Origin: Lysinibacillus xylanilyticus
GTDB taxonomy: Bacteria > Bacillota > Bacilli > Bacillales_A > Planococcaceae
Length of the DNA stretch: 64,000 nt
Direction: 5' to 3'
Assembly (NCBI RefSeq): GCF_001708185.1
Contig: NZ_MDDN01000001.1
Location: forward strand, 372,001-436,000
The notes under the pieces are model-generated. The model ran no database searches, was not told the DNA's origin, and saw nothing but the letters and a program-made list of their open reading frames with translations. This document shows positions 7,328-16,509 of the stretch, piece after piece. The position numbers and the translations under genes were made by a program. How positions within the stretch are numbered: position 1 is the stretch's first letter; every line of letters begins with the position of its first letter.

Positions 7328-9307
7328 CTATCCCCAATAGGCCAAAGAACGTTTCTTCATCGCTTCTCGGTATTGCTCGGTTGAGATTGGCAATGCCTTA
7401 TTTGTTTGATAATCCATAATGACACCGTATCTTCGAACAACATCCATTTGATTAATTTCACCTTTGTTGTACATTTGTTCAACTTCTATCGGATCTATCC
7501 CCAGCCATCTATGACGATTTTTGCGAATATAATCACGTTCTTTTAATGTAGCAGCCATATCAATTTCGAAAGCATCCAAATCGCGGTCAATTTCATGGAT
7601 GATTACACCATAATCTAGCTTCGCACGTTCAATCGAAACATATTCATCAATAACGTCCTCTAAAACAGCTTTGACATCTCGTGCAATTGGGTCGCCTAAA
7701 CCGCCTCCTCCAGCTGAAGGACGTGTAAAGGTATCGCCTTTCTTTAATTCAATATTGGAGAAAATCGTGCCTAAAAATCTCTCACCCTCTTTGTTTGGAT
7801 TTAAAATAGCTCCTTGTGCGATAGAAGGTAAGCCGCCCATAATCCCCCATGTAATAGAACGAGAACGATCACAGCAATAGGACATCACGGTTTGGTTGAC
7901 ATCCGTTAAAATACCGCCCTTTTCTACACCACAACCACCACGGTATTGCCCAGGACCTGCAGAATCTATAATAATTTCATGCTTCGTCGTTACAACTGGT
8001 GACAAACGCTCTTGCCCTTCGCATGGCTGAACGCTCAATCCTACTCCGAACACTGGTGACGTAGTATTCGCACCATCGCGGTCAATACGTCCACCATGAC
8101 CACCCGCCATCCAGTCATACCACATAAAATATTCACTACTATCTCGTCGTTGATCATAACCGCCTATTAGTAAATACTCTAAATTAAATGAACATGCGAT
8201 AGCGCGCTCAGGCATAATAGATGACCATAATTCAAAGCAAGCATTCATAATTTTTTCAAAAGCGCCTGAACAATAGCCAGAGACAGCTACTGGGCTAGGT
8301 GCATTGACGACAGAGTTTTCAGGAAGAAATATTTTCACAACACGATAAAACCCCGAGTTCAGCGGAATATCTGGGAAAAATGTTTTGGTTCCTGCATAGG
8401 TACCAGAAAGTGCTGAGCCAAAGCCCGCATTTAAAAAACAACTGATATAAGGATGAGAATCACTTAAATCATAAGCTATCTCATCGTCTGTAATGGTCAT
8501 TTTTACACGAATTGGGATTAAGCCATCTCCTAATTGTGGGTCCATATCGATATAGTCCACTGTTTCCCACTGTCCTTTAGGTAAAGCTTTAATCTTCGCT
8601 CTCATTAATCGTTCAACGTAATTTTGAACTTCTTCAAAAGCTGTTAGCACCGTGTGAATACCGTACTTCTCAATCATTTCCTTGAGTTGCTTCTCTCCCA
8701 CTTTCGCCGCTTCTACTTGAGAACGTAAATCTCCTATACGTTCTTCCGGAATACGCATGTTCATGACAATAATTTTCACTACATCTGTTAAATATTGACC
8801 TTTACTATAAATACGAACAGGTGGGATACGTAGACCTTCCCCGTAATGTTCCTTTGCTGTGATATCAAAAGAACCTGGGTTAGAACCGCCGACATCCGCC
8901 CAGTGCCCATTTGTTTGCATCATTGCAATCAGTTTGTCATCATGGAACACTGGTAAAATTACACGTACATCACTGAAATGCGTTCCTCCACGATAAGGAT
9001 CATTTACTAAAAATACGTCTCCTGGATGAATATCATCAGCGAAATCTTCTAATACAGCCTTTGCAGTTAAATGCAATGTCCCTACGTGTACGGAAATATC
9101 TTGTGTTCCTTGCATCACCGTATTGCCCTGTGCATCGCATAATGCACAGCTGAAGTCTCGATTATAAATAACAAACGAGTAACACGTACGCAGCATTTGT
9201 TCAGCCATTTGATCGACTAAGTTCACAAAGCCATTTTTTAACACTTCAAATGTTACCGGGTCGAGATTTTGAACCTTATCATTCATCTCCAATTTCGTAG
9301 TACTCAT
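7328..9307 (-). CDS. hyuB: HyuB-type subunit of an ATP-dependent lactamase/hydantoinase
   Basis: 659 residues. Clear hydantoinase B/oxoprolinase family: FEVLKNGFVNLVDQMAEQM at the N-terminus, then SFVIYNRDFSCALCD, HPGDVFLVNDPYRGGTHFSD, and the glycine-rich SAGPGQYRGGCGVEKGG and AGGGGLGDP motifs. About 80 residues follow the usual end, finishing VVRRYGVIMDYQTNKALP..., so it belongs to a longer subgroup. AAGGAGG lies 9 nt before the ATG. It is the last gene of a four-gene operon, 24 nt after hyuA. With HyuA it should open a cyclic amide using ATP. The substrate could be hydantoin, 5-oxoproline or a lactam; the operon context favours a lactam. Confidence 0.92.
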   Translation of the reverse strand: MSTTKLEMNDKVQNLDPVTFEVLKNGFVNLVDQMAEQMLRTCYSFVIYNRDFSCALCDAQGNTVMQGTQDISVHVGTLHLTAKAVLEDFADDIHPGDVFLVNDPYRGGTHFSDVRVILPVFHDDKLIAMMQTNGHWADVGGSNPGSFDITAKEHYGEGLRIPPVRIYSKGQYLTDVVKIIVMNMRIPEERIGDLRSQVEAAKVGEKQLKEMIEKYGIHTVLTAFEEVQNYVERLMRAKIKALPKGQWETVDYIDMDPQLGDGLIPIRVKMTITDDEIAYDLSDSHPYISCFLNAGFGSALSGTYAGTKTFFPDIPLNSGFYRVVKIFLPENSVVNAPSPVAVSGYCSGAFEKIMNACFELWSSIMPERAIACSFNLEYLLIGGYDQRRDSSEYFMWYDWMAGGHGGRIDRDGANTTSPVFGVGLSVQPCEGQERLSPVVTTKHEIIIDSAGPGQYRGGCGVEKGGILTDVNQTVMSYCCDRSRSITWGIMGGLPSIAQGAILNPNKEGERFLGTIFSNIELKKGDTFTRPSAGGGGLGDPIARDVKAVLEDVIDEYVSIERAKLDYGVIIHEIDRDLDAFEIDMAATLKERDYIRKNRHRWLGIDPIEVEQMYNKGEINQMDVVRRYGVIMDYQTNKALPISTEQYREAMKKRSLAYWG

Positions 9308-9331
9308 AGCCTGATTCCTCCTTATCGCGTA

Positions 9332-11356
9332 TTAGTTCACCGTAATAATGATATTTTTATAGGCATCTACTTCCGCTGTAAACCCTGGTGGAATAACAGT
9401 CGTCGTATCCAGCTGATCGATAATGGCAGGACCCTCAAATTGCGTATGAACTGGTATTTTATCGCGATGATATACGTTCGTTTCAATATATTTACCTTCA
9501 AAATAAACAGGACGTGTTTCTTTGAAAGCATCTTCAAGCGAGCCTTCAGGAGCATACTGCGGGAAATTAGGCTTAGGAACTGTTCCTATAGCTGTGACAC
9601 GTAGACCAAAAATCTCTACAGCTTGGCCCTGATCGGAAAATGCAAATTCTCTTTCATGTTCTTGATGGAATGCTTCCAAAATAGCATCTAAGGAAGTTAT
9701 TTGATCGGATACGAGAACGGCCAGAGATCGCCATTGTCCTTTATAACGAAGATCTATAAAATTCGTTAATGACGATGAATTTTCTGCTATTCCTTCCTCT
9801 ACTAATAACGCTCTTGCCTCCTCCCGCAATTCACTAAATTGATTTGTCAGTTCCTCTACATTTACTTCATCAAGTTTTTTCACATACGTTTTAGAAATAT
9901 CGTGGCGTACATCTACAAGTAGGCATCCCATTGCTGCTGCCACACCTGGATGAGTAGGAATAATGACTTTTGGAATGTTCAAATCTTTCGCCAAATAGGC
10001 ACCATGTAATGGCCCTGCACCACCAAAAGCTACGAGTGCGAAATCTCGTGGATCATAGCCTCTCCGTACGGATATTAATCGAACTGCATCACTCATATTG
10101 GCATTTGCAACTTCTATAATGGCACTTGCCGCTTCCTCGACTGATTGATCGAATGCATCTGCGATTTTTTTCACAGCATCATTTGCAGCATCTTTGTTTA
10201 ACTGCATCATACCATCCAACAAATCCACACCCAGACGTCCTAACACTAAATTTGCATCTGAGTTAGTTGGTTCAGTGCCTCCTCGTCCATAGCAAGCTGG
10301 ACCTGGTACAGCCCCTGCGCTTTGTGGTCCATTGCGTAAAGAACCGCCTTCATCTTTCCATGCAAGACTACCGCCACCGGCTCCTATTGTTAAGATTTCA
10401 ATGCTCGGGAAACCAATTGGATAGCCATATTCTATCGACCAGTCCTTTGTGATCCGTATATCACCCTTATACATCAGCGAAATATCAGTACTTGTACCAC
10501 CCATATCTAAGCCGATTGCATTGTCAAACCCGCACAACTTTGCAATATGCTTACTTGCAATTGCTCCAGCAGCTATCCCGGAACTTGCTAATCTAGCAGC
10601 ATAGCGTGGAACTGTACTCGAAGTCATCACCCCACCACCGGAATGTAAAACTAAAATTTCTTCTTCATAACCTTTGTTCTGCATTTCATAGCTTAACTTA
10701 CTAATGTAGTTACTCATAATTGGTCCAAGAACAGCATTGATAATCGTTGTACTCATACGTTCATGCTCGAAAATTTCTGGAAGCACCTCGCTTGAAATAC
10801 AAACATAAACATCAGGTAGTTCCTCTTTTAGAATTTTTTTAACGCTTGCCTCATTTTCCCCGTTCACATAGGCATTGAGGAAACACACTGCAATAGATTC
10901 TGTTCCTCGACGTTTTAATTTTTTTGCTAATAAACGAACTTCTTCTTCATCAATAGCTTGAAGAATATTTCCTTCATAATCTATGCGTTCTGTCACTTCA
11001 AATCGATCACGTCGTTGAATATAGGGCCTCGCAGTATCCTTATAAGTGTCCCATATATCTTCTTTTGTCCCCCGGCGAATTTCGATGACATCTCTAAAGC
11101 CCTTTGTCGTAATAAGAGCTGTTTTCGGTAGCTTTCGCTCAATTAACGCATTCGTTCCAACCGTTGTGCCATGAGAAAAAATTTTAATATCTTTTCCATT
11201 CAATCCCGCTTTTTCTACTCCATTTAAAATTCCCTGCTCTGGGTTTGAAGGTGTGGATGAGGTCTTTGTTACAAATACTTCTCCTGTTTCTTCATTAAAA
11301 ACAAATACATCTGTAAACGTTCCACCAACATCAATTGCTAAACGACTTTGTGTCAT
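9332..11356 (-). CDS. hyuA: HyuA-type subunit of an ATP-dependent lactamase/hydantoinase
   Basis: 674 residues of the hydantoinase A/oxoprolinase family, with an actin-like ATPase fold. The phosphate-binding motif DVGGTFTDVFVF is near residues 8-19, FSHGTTVGTNALIERK near 75-90, GLDMGGTSTDISL near 285, and the AFGGAGPLHG motif near 450. The start is ATG 11356, preceded by GAAGGTAGAG; an in-frame ATG six codons upstream overlaps that ribosome site. HyuA carries the ATP-dependent phosphorylation step and HyuB the partner activity, as in N-methylhydantoinase, 5-oxoprolinase and caprolactamase (CapAB). It lies 186 nt downstream of the aldehyde dehydrogenase; that gap contains a long imperfect hairpin. 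Confidence 0.92.
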   Translation of the reverse strand: MTQSRLAIDVGGTFTDVFVFNEETGEVFVTKTSSTPSNPEQGILNGVEKAGLNGKDIKIFSHGTTVGTNALIERKLPKTALITTKGFRDVIEIRRGTKEDIWDTYKDTARPYIQRRDRFEVTERIDYEGNILQAIDEEEVRLLAKKLKRRGTESIAVCFLNAYVNGENEASVKKILKEELPDVYVCISSEVLPEIFEHERMSTTIINAVLGPIMSNYISKLSYEMQNKGYEEEILVLHSGGGVMTSSTVPRYAARLASSGIAAGAIASKHIAKLCGFDNAIGLDMGGTSTDISLMYKGDIRITKDWSIEYGYPIGFPSIEILTIGAGGGSLAWKDEGGSLRNGPQSAGAVPGPACYGRGGTEPTNSDANLVLGRLGVDLLDGMMQLNKDAANDAVKKIADAFDQSVEEAASAIIEVANANMSDAVRLISVRRGYDPRDFALVAFGGAGPLHGAYLAKDLNIPKVIIPTHPGVAAAMGCLLVDVRHDISKTYVKKLDEVNVEELTNQFSELREEARALLVEEGIAENSSSLTNFIDLRYKGQWRSLAVLVSDQITSLDAILEAFHQEHEREFAFSDQGQAVEIFGLRVTAIGTVPKPNFPQYAPEGSLEDAFKETRPVYFEGKYIETNVYHRDKIPVHTQFEGPAIIDQLDTTTVIPPGFTAEVDAYKNIIITVN

Positions 11357-11411
11357 AGCTCTACCTTCTTTCATTTAATAGATTTCCTAAACGTATTTTT
11401 GTATGAAATAA

Positions 11412-11490
11412 ATGCCTCAAGCGAATGTCACAGATTTTTTAAAATTATTGCGTAGGTTTCGAGAAATCTGTAATCATTACACCGAGGCAT
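11412..11490. other. Long imperfect inverted repeat between ALDH and hyuA
   Basis: Nested complementary segments: ATGCCTC/GAGGCAT (outer), AATG/CATT, and CAGATTT/AAATCTG (inner) around a 26-nt loop, inside the operon. It has no T-tract in the sense direction, so it is not a standard terminator. It could be a processing or attenuation site. Confidence 0.5.
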
Positions 11491-11542
11491 ACAAGGGATA
11501 TATTGTGATTTGTTCAATCACTTGCTTAGATATTAAGTTTTT

Positions 11543-12940
11543 CTACTCGCTTTTTGTGCCAATGGTAATCGTTTTGAATATTGTGAAGAACTCTTTTGCT
11601 GCTTGGCCTTGTTCACGGGCACCGGTACTTGAATTTTTCATTCCTCCAAACGGCGCTTGTGGCTCAGCACCACCCGTTTCATCGTTAACCTGTACAAGTC
11701 CAACTTCACTGCGGTTAATAAAATCAAAGGCTTTTGGAATGTTATTTGTATAAATAGAAGCGCTCAATCCAAAATCGGAATCATTCGATAATCGAATCGC
11801 TTCTTCATAATCTTTTACCTTTATGACAGCTAATACTGGTCCAAAAATCTCTTCATGAGCAATTGACATCTCATGTGTTACATTCGTAAAAATGGTCGGA
11901 TCTATATAGTATCCTTCCACCATACCTTTTGTAGGACCTCCACCAAATACAAGCTCTGCTCCATCTGATTTAGCTTTTTCGATGGCCGTTAATATAGATT
12001 CATACTGCCCCTTGGATGACACAGGTCCCATTGTGACACCAACTTCGATTTTTTTAGCTTCATCAATTAACTGCTCCAACACCTGTTCATAAACCGCTTC
12101 CTCGATGTACACTCGACTAGTTGCTGTACAACGCTGTCCAGTCTGCTTCATCGCACCTTCAATCGTTAATTTTGCAGCTTGATTGATATTGGCATCAGCT
12201 AAAATGATTGCTGCATTTTTGCCTCCAAGCTCGAGCTGAATTTTTTTATTAGTCGATCCAACAGTATCTAGAATACTTTGCCCAACACTATTTGAACCGG
12301 TAAATGTAATCGCCTTTACTTCAGGTGCCTCCAATAATACCTGCCCCACTTTTGAACCACGGCCTTGCACAACATTTAATACGTTTTCTGGTAGGCCTGC
12401 TTGTATGAATAATTCGCCAATTAATTTACCGGTTAAAGCGCTTTCAACAGACGGCTTCCAAACAACTGTATTGCCATACACTAATGCAGGAGCAATTTTC
12501 CATAGAGGAATAGCGACAGGGAAATTCCAAGGAGTTATGGCGGCAACGACACCAAGAGGCACCCGCATTGTGTACAGTAATTTCGCTTCATTGGCTGACG
12601 GTAACACCTCACCTGTTGCCCGCATCCCTTCTTGTGCAAAATAACGTAAAATCGAAGCGCCACGTTTAACTTCACCAAGCATTTCATTTTTCGTTTTACC
12701 CATTTCACTCGAAGCTATTTCAGCTACTTTATCTATATTTTTCTCAAGTAAATCAGCTGTCACACGTAAAATCTCTCCACGTGCTACAGAAGATGTATTT
12801 TTCCAACCTTCAAACGCTTCCTGAGCTGCAACGATAACGTCTTTCGTTTCATCTATAGTTAAAAGCTCAACTTGGCCTATACATTGAGACGGCTTCGCTG
12901 GATTAAATTGTTCTCGTATTTCTCTAACGATGGTTGTCAT
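11543..12940 (-). CDS. NAD(P)-dependent aldehyde dehydrogenase (YcbD/KGSADH-like)
   Basis: 465 residues. Aldehyde dehydrogenase superfamily with VAAITPWNFPVAIPLWK, the catalytic Glu in LELGGKN near residue 236 and the nucleophilic Cys in GQRCTATSR near 268. The closest match from memory is the B. subtilis YcbD / alpha-ketoglutaric-semialdehyde dehydrogenase group (similar C-terminus PFGGMKNSSTGAREQG). It lacks the usual first ~20 residues with the INGEW strand, beginning directly at MTTIVREIREQFNP; an AGGAGG site before the ATG supports this start. It follows the aminotransferase by 41 nt, so it most likely oxidises the omega-semialdehyde made by that enzyme to a dicarboxylate. Confidence 0.9.
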   Translation of the reverse strand: MTTIVREIREQFNPAKPSQCIGQVELLTIDETKDVIVAAQEAFEGWKNTSSVARGEILRVTADLLEKNIDKVAEIASSEMGKTKNEMLGEVKRGASILRYFAQEGMRATGEVLPSANEAKLLYTMRVPLGVVAAITPWNFPVAIPLWKIAPALVYGNTVVWKPSVESALTGKLIGELFIQAGLPENVLNVVQGRGSKVGQVLLEAPEVKAITFTGSNSVGQSILDTVGSTNKKIQLELGGKNAAIILADANINQAAKLTIEGAMKQTGQRCTATSRVYIEEAVYEQVLEQLIDEAKKIEVGVTMGPVSSKGQYESILTAIEKAKSDGAELVFGGGPTKGMVEGYYIDPTIFTNVTHEMSIAHEEIFGPVLAVIKVKDYEEAIRLSNDSDFGLSASIYTNNIPKAFDFINRSEVGLVQVNDETGGAEPQAPFGGMKNSSTGAREQGQAAKEFFTIFKTITIGTKSE

Positions 12941-12981
12941 AGAACTCCTCCTTCAAATAATGATCGTCAATACATTAGTAC

Positions 12982-14313
12982 TCAAACTTCTTTTTCAACA
13001 ATTGTTTTACGTATATGCTCAAATGTCTCGTCTAAAATACGTAACATTTCATCTAGCTCTACTTTTGATAGAATGAGAGGGGGAGAAAAAACAACTGTAT
13101 CTTGATCATACGTAACTGTACGTAGAATCAATCCTCGTTTCATCGTTTCTTGTACAAAAATCGGGCTAAGAGCCGTTTCAAACAATTCACCCGTCTCACG
13201 GCTCTTCACTAATTCAATGGCTCCAAGTAAGCCAAGGGTACGCACTCTGCCGATAAAGCTATATTTTTCTTGCAGCGCTTGGAATCCTTTTAACATGGCC
13301 ACCCCCATGTTTGCCGCATTTTCAACAAGATTTTCATTCTCAATGATGTCTATATTTTTCAACCCAACTTGGCAAGCAAGTGCATGACCGCTGTAAGTAT
13401 ATCCGTGCATTAATGTTCCTTTAGAAAGTTCGCAATAATCTTGATGAAGCTTTTCGGATATCGCCACACCACCAAGTTGAACATAACCACTTGATACTCC
13501 TTTAGCGAAAGTCATCATATCCGGCACTACCCCGTAATGCTCCATACCGAAGAATTTCCCTGTACGACCAAACCCCGTAATAACTTCATCCGCTATGAAT
13601 AAAATACCGTACTCATCACAAATTTTTCGCACTTCTTTAAAATAATCTTTTTGTGGAATATTAACCCCACCTGCACCTTGCACAGGCTCAGAAATAAATG
13701 CCGCAACAGTCTCAGGGCCTAATGTTTCAATCGTTTCACGTAAATTTCGTACGGAATCGCTGAATACATAGTGGAAATCAGGGGCGTGTGAATTGGTAAA
13801 GTCACGGAATGCTTGTAAGCCTGTCGCACTTGTAGCCCCCATAGCTACACCATGGTATGAATGTGTACGAGAAATAATTTTTTGACGCTCTGGCTGCCCT
13901 TTCAGTAACCAGTAATGACGTGCTAATTTAATCGCTGTATCGTTCGACTCTGAGCCACCTGAAGTGAAAAATACAGTATTTAAGTCTCCCGGAGTTAAAG
14001 ATGCGATTTTCGTCGCTAAACGGATAGCTGGTTCATTGCTAAATGTTGCGAAGCAGGAACTAAATGCTAATGTAGACATTTGCTCTTTCGCAACTTCGGC
14101 AATTTCTTTACGACCATGCCCAACATTTACATTCCATAAAGAAGACATCCCATCAATGTAGATATTCCCTTCTATATCTTTTAAATAAATGCCATTCCCT
14201 TCTGTAAAAATGGCTGCTGGACCTTGTGTTTGCTGTTGCTCAATCGACGTTGTTGGGTGTAGAAAATGCTTTTGATCTAACGTTTTTAATTCTTCTTTTA
14301 GTTGAATTGTCAT
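12982..14313 (-). CDS. Class III (omega-amino acid) aminotransferase, PLP-dependent
   Basis: 443 residues. It transfers the terminal amino group of an omega-amino acid or amine to pyruvate or 2-oxoglutarate. Features: SLWNVNVGHGRKE near the N-terminus, FTSGGSESNDTAIKLARHY (PLP phosphate binding), IADEVITGFGRTG near residue 238 and the PLP lysine in FAKGVSSGY near 270. The start is ATG 14313, after AGAGGTTGG; an in-frame ATG 19 codons upstream lies inside the sigma-54 promoter and cannot be used. It is the first gene of the operon aminotransferase - ALDH - hyuA - hyuB. Omega-amino acid:pyruvate aminotransferase is the likely activity; the substrate is inferred from context. Confidence 0.92.
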   Translation of the reverse strand: MTIQLKEELKTLDQKHFLHPTTSIEQQQTQGPAAIFTEGNGIYLKDIEGNIYIDGMSSLWNVNVGHGRKEIAEVAKEQMSTLAFSSCFATFSNEPAIRLATKIASLTPGDLNTVFFTSGGSESNDTAIKLARHYWLLKGQPERQKIISRTHSYHGVAMGATSATGLQAFRDFTNSHAPDFHYVFSDSVRNLRETIETLGPETVAAFISEPVQGAGGVNIPQKDYFKEVRKICDEYGILFIADEVITGFGRTGKFFGMEHYGVVPDMMTFAKGVSSGYVQLGGVAISEKLHQDYCELSKGTLMHGYTYSGHALACQVGLKNIDIIENENLVENAANMGVAMLKGFQALQEKYSFIGRVRTLGLLGAIELVKSRETGELFETALSPIFVQETMKRGLILRTVTYDQDTVVFSPPLILSKVELDEMLRILDETFEHIRKTIVEKEV

Positions 14314-14358
14314 AAATACCAACCTCTTTTCGTTTATAATTTCATTCACTTTTTTAAT

Positions 14359-14374
14359 AGCAATTCTCATGCCA
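14359..14374 (-). promoter_or_regulatory. Sigma-54 (-24/-12) promoter of the aminotransferase-ALDH-hyuAB operon
   Basis: Read on the minus strand, TGGCAT-GAGAA-TTGCT matches the consensus TGGCAC-N5-TTGCW with invariant GG and GC 10 bp apart. The predicted transcription start is near 14348, giving a leader of about 35 nt. A gene for a sigma-54 activator lies immediately upstream, and rpoN is 4 kb away. Confidence 0.88.
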
Positions 14375-14430
14375 TCTAATGAAAAAATTCTTTTAACGAA
14401 AAAAATATTGCTACATTTTTATAACTTGTG

Positions 14431-14516
14431 GTTGATTTCCGTTCCGGCTGGGCGCTTTGTCGCTGACGCTTATCGCTAATCCCCAAGGAGTCGCCCAATC
14501 TCCACTCCAATCAACT
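14431..14516. repeat. Family-1 dispersed repeat, locus B (internally deleted, 86 bp)
   Basis: The left end GTTGATTTCCGTTCCGGCTG is followed by a single CGCTGACGCTT and then directly by the right end (ATCGCTAATCCCCAAGGAGT ... CCACTCCAATCAAC). It is a deletion derivative of the longer copies at 2.1 and 18.1 kb. It lies between the activator-site dyad at 14710 and the sigma-54 promoter. Confidence 0.8.
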
Positions 14517-14709
14517 AATATTTATGGCATTCGTTTTACATAATTCTCGCTTCACAAAACTGCAACAAAATGAAAAAGAGACGCTTTCTTGTTTGAAAAT
14601 GTCCCTTTCTTCTAAACAATTAACATATTAATGATGCATTTCATCATTTTCCTTGTATTATTTAGTGAGGATTGCGATATTACAGCTTATTTTGCATAAA
14701 TGAAATTTT

Positions 14710-14725
14710 GATGCAAAAGTACATC
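14710..14725. promoter_or_regulatory. Candidate upstream activator site (dyad 1)
   Basis: GATGCA-AAAG-TACATC, a 6-bp inverted repeat (one G-T) about 336 bp upstream of the operon's sigma-54 promoter, just past the end of the activator gene. The same dyad, with the same AAATTT(T/C) flank, recurs at 18542-18557 upstream of the second sigma-54 promoter. This is the reason to call it the binding site of the neighbouring activator. A different perfect dyad, ATGATG-CATTT-CATCAT, lies nearby at about 14631-14647. Confidence 0.6.
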
Positions 14726-14726
14726 G

Positions 14727-16373
14727 TTAGTCCTTATATGAAATTTGTCGCGTTAATTGGAACTTTTGAATTTTACGTACCAATGTTGACTGATCACAGC
14801 CAAGTGATTTGGCCGCTTGTCTTATACTTGGATATTTAGATAAAGCTTCCTTAATAATTTGTTTTTCAAACGCAGCTACTTGTTCCTTTAATGTGCCACT
14901 GAACTTTGGATTGATAACCGTTTCCTGGATATTTTGTATTTGTACAGGATTTTCCAGATCACGTGCAATCGTTGGGCTACTATCTAACTCTTGTTGCACA
15001 ATATATACTGTTATTTCTGGCTGCGTTGCTAATAAGCAAATACGCTCCACCATATTTTTAAGCTGCCGTACATTTCCCGGCCAATCGTGAGACTCTAATA
15101 TTTTCATAGCAGATGAATCAATCGTCCGGTGGATGCCGTATTTTTCTCCGATTACAGCCAAAAAATGGTTGACCAGCGGAATAATATCTTGACGACGTTG
15201 CCTTAATGGTGGAATTTCAATCGGGATAATATTTAAACGATAATATAGATCCTCACGGAATTCACCTTGCCTCACCATCTCCGCTAAATTGCGATTTGTT
15301 GCAGCGATTATGCGTACATCAATAGGAATAGGCTTACCACTACCAATACGCTGAACCTCCGATTCTTGGAGCACACGTAATAATTTTGCCTGTAGTAGTA
15401 AGGGCATCTCTCCAATTTCATCTAAAAACACTGTACCGCCTGATGCAATCTCAAATAACCCTGCCTTTCCACCTCTTGCCGCTCCCGTAAATGCTCCTGC
15501 CTCATAGCCAAACAGTTCGGATTCTAATAAATTTTCAGGAATTGCACTACAGTTAATCGTTAATATTTGCTTATTGTGACGTCGGCTGTTTGCATGAATA
15601 AGCTTTGTAATTTCCTCTTTACCTACGCCTGATTCACCACCAATTAATACAGTAGAGTCTACCTCTGCAATCCTCATAACACGCTTTACTACCTGCATCA
15701 TTGCGGCAGACACAGCTATTAAACTACTTTTGGTTGATTCTTTAGTATGTAAGGCATGTAGCTTATTTTTAAAATTCTCGTTTTGAACTTCTAATTTTTT
15801 TACTTCCTTCTCTAACAGTTTTAATTGTGTCATATCACGAGTAATTGCTACTACGTATTGTAATTCACCGTGTTCATCAAATATTGGCTTACCAGAAACT
15901 AAAAAACATTTTCCATTAATGAACGTCTGCAAAATAGTTACTTTTTCTTTTGATTCAATGACTTTTATCGAAATGGAATCACTCATTAAACCTTCAGCGA
16001 TTACGTCTTTTGCATATCTTCCCATTAAATCGATGCCAACTATTTCAATATCAATATCATTTTGAAATAAAATTTTACCGTAACTATCACATACTGTAAC
16101 GCCATCTGATATAGAGTTTAATACTTTAATTGACAGTGGGTTCATAAAATCAATATGGCTATACTGCATGAATGGTTTGACATGAAATACGCTACCTTGC
16201 GAAGTTTCTAATACGTGAATAAAATAACCTTCTACCTCGAACGTTTTTGTTCCTTTTTGATATTGTTTTATTATTTTTTCAAGAAGCTCTCGTTGGATAT
16301 CACTTTTAATCATTACTTCCTCATTTTTTACAATAAAAAAATGTTCCTCTTTATGAAGTTCAGTTATCGACAT
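14727..16373 (-). CDS. Sigma-54-dependent transcriptional activator (PAS-AAA+-Fis)
   Basis: 548 residues. An N-terminal sensory region with a PAS domain (about 80-190, followed by a coiled coil near 195-220); a central AAA+ domain with Walker [16 protein letters not shown] near 243 and [13 protein letters not shown] (the GAFTGA sigma-54 contact loop) near 294, plus [20 protein letters not shown]; and a C-terminal Fis-type HTH ([19 protein letters not shown]) near 515-540. The start is ATG 16373, 8 nt after GAGAGGAAG; the GTG three codons earlier touches the ribosome site. It lies between the two operons that carry sigma-54 promoters. The signal is unknown; the PAS domain suggests a small ligand such as the substrate or a pathway intermediate. 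Confidence 0.95.
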   Translation of the reverse strand: MSITELHKEEHFFIVKNEEVMIKSDIQRELLEKIIKQYQKGTKTFEVEGYFIHVLETSQGSVFHVKPFMQYSHIDFMNPLSIKVLNSISDGVTVCDSYGKILFQNDIDIEIVGIDLMGRYAKDVIAEGLMSDSISIKVIESKEKVTILQTFINGKCFLVSGKPIFDEHGELQYVVAITRDMTQLKLLEKEVKKLEVQNENFKNKLHALHTKESTKSSLIAVSAAMMQVVKRVMRIAEVDSTVLIGGESGVGKEEITKLIHANSRRHNKQILTINCSAIPENLLESELFGYEAGAFTGAARGGKAGLFEIASGGTVFLDEIGEMPLLLQAKLLRVLQESEVQRIGSGKPIPIDVRIIAATNRNLAEMVRQGEFREDLYYRLNIIPIEIPPLRQRRQDIIPLVNHFLAVIGEKYGIHRTIDSSAMKILESHDWPGNVRQLKNMVERICLLATQPEITVYIVQQELDSSPTIARDLENPVQIQNIQETVINPKFSGTLKEQVAAFEKQIIKEALSKYPSIRQAAKSLGCDQSTLVRKIQKFQLTRQISYKD

Positions 16374-16509
16374 ATAGACCACTTCCTCTCGAACTAAAAA
16401 AATTCGCTCACTTTCTACGGAGCATTTGCAAGCCTAAAAGGTGTTAAATCGTCCTTTAATGGCTTGAAATCTCGGAGAAACATTGCGAATTTTTTATATT
16501 TTACGTATT

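Noticed and set aside
7671..7880. Antisense frames within hyuB, hyuA, ALDH, ribD, glnA and the res genes
   Set aside because: All are shadows of strongly conserved genes on the other strand, without ribosome sites or domain similarity.
14314..14370. N-terminal extension of the aminotransferase starting MRIAIKK
   Set aside because: It would start inside the sigma-54 promoter, upstream of the predicted transcription start.
14525..14540. Plus-strand sigma-54-like sequence TGGCAT-TCGTT-TTACA
   Set aside because: It lacks the invariant GC of the -12 element and no plus-strand gene follows. The true promoters are on the minus strand at 14374 and 18015.
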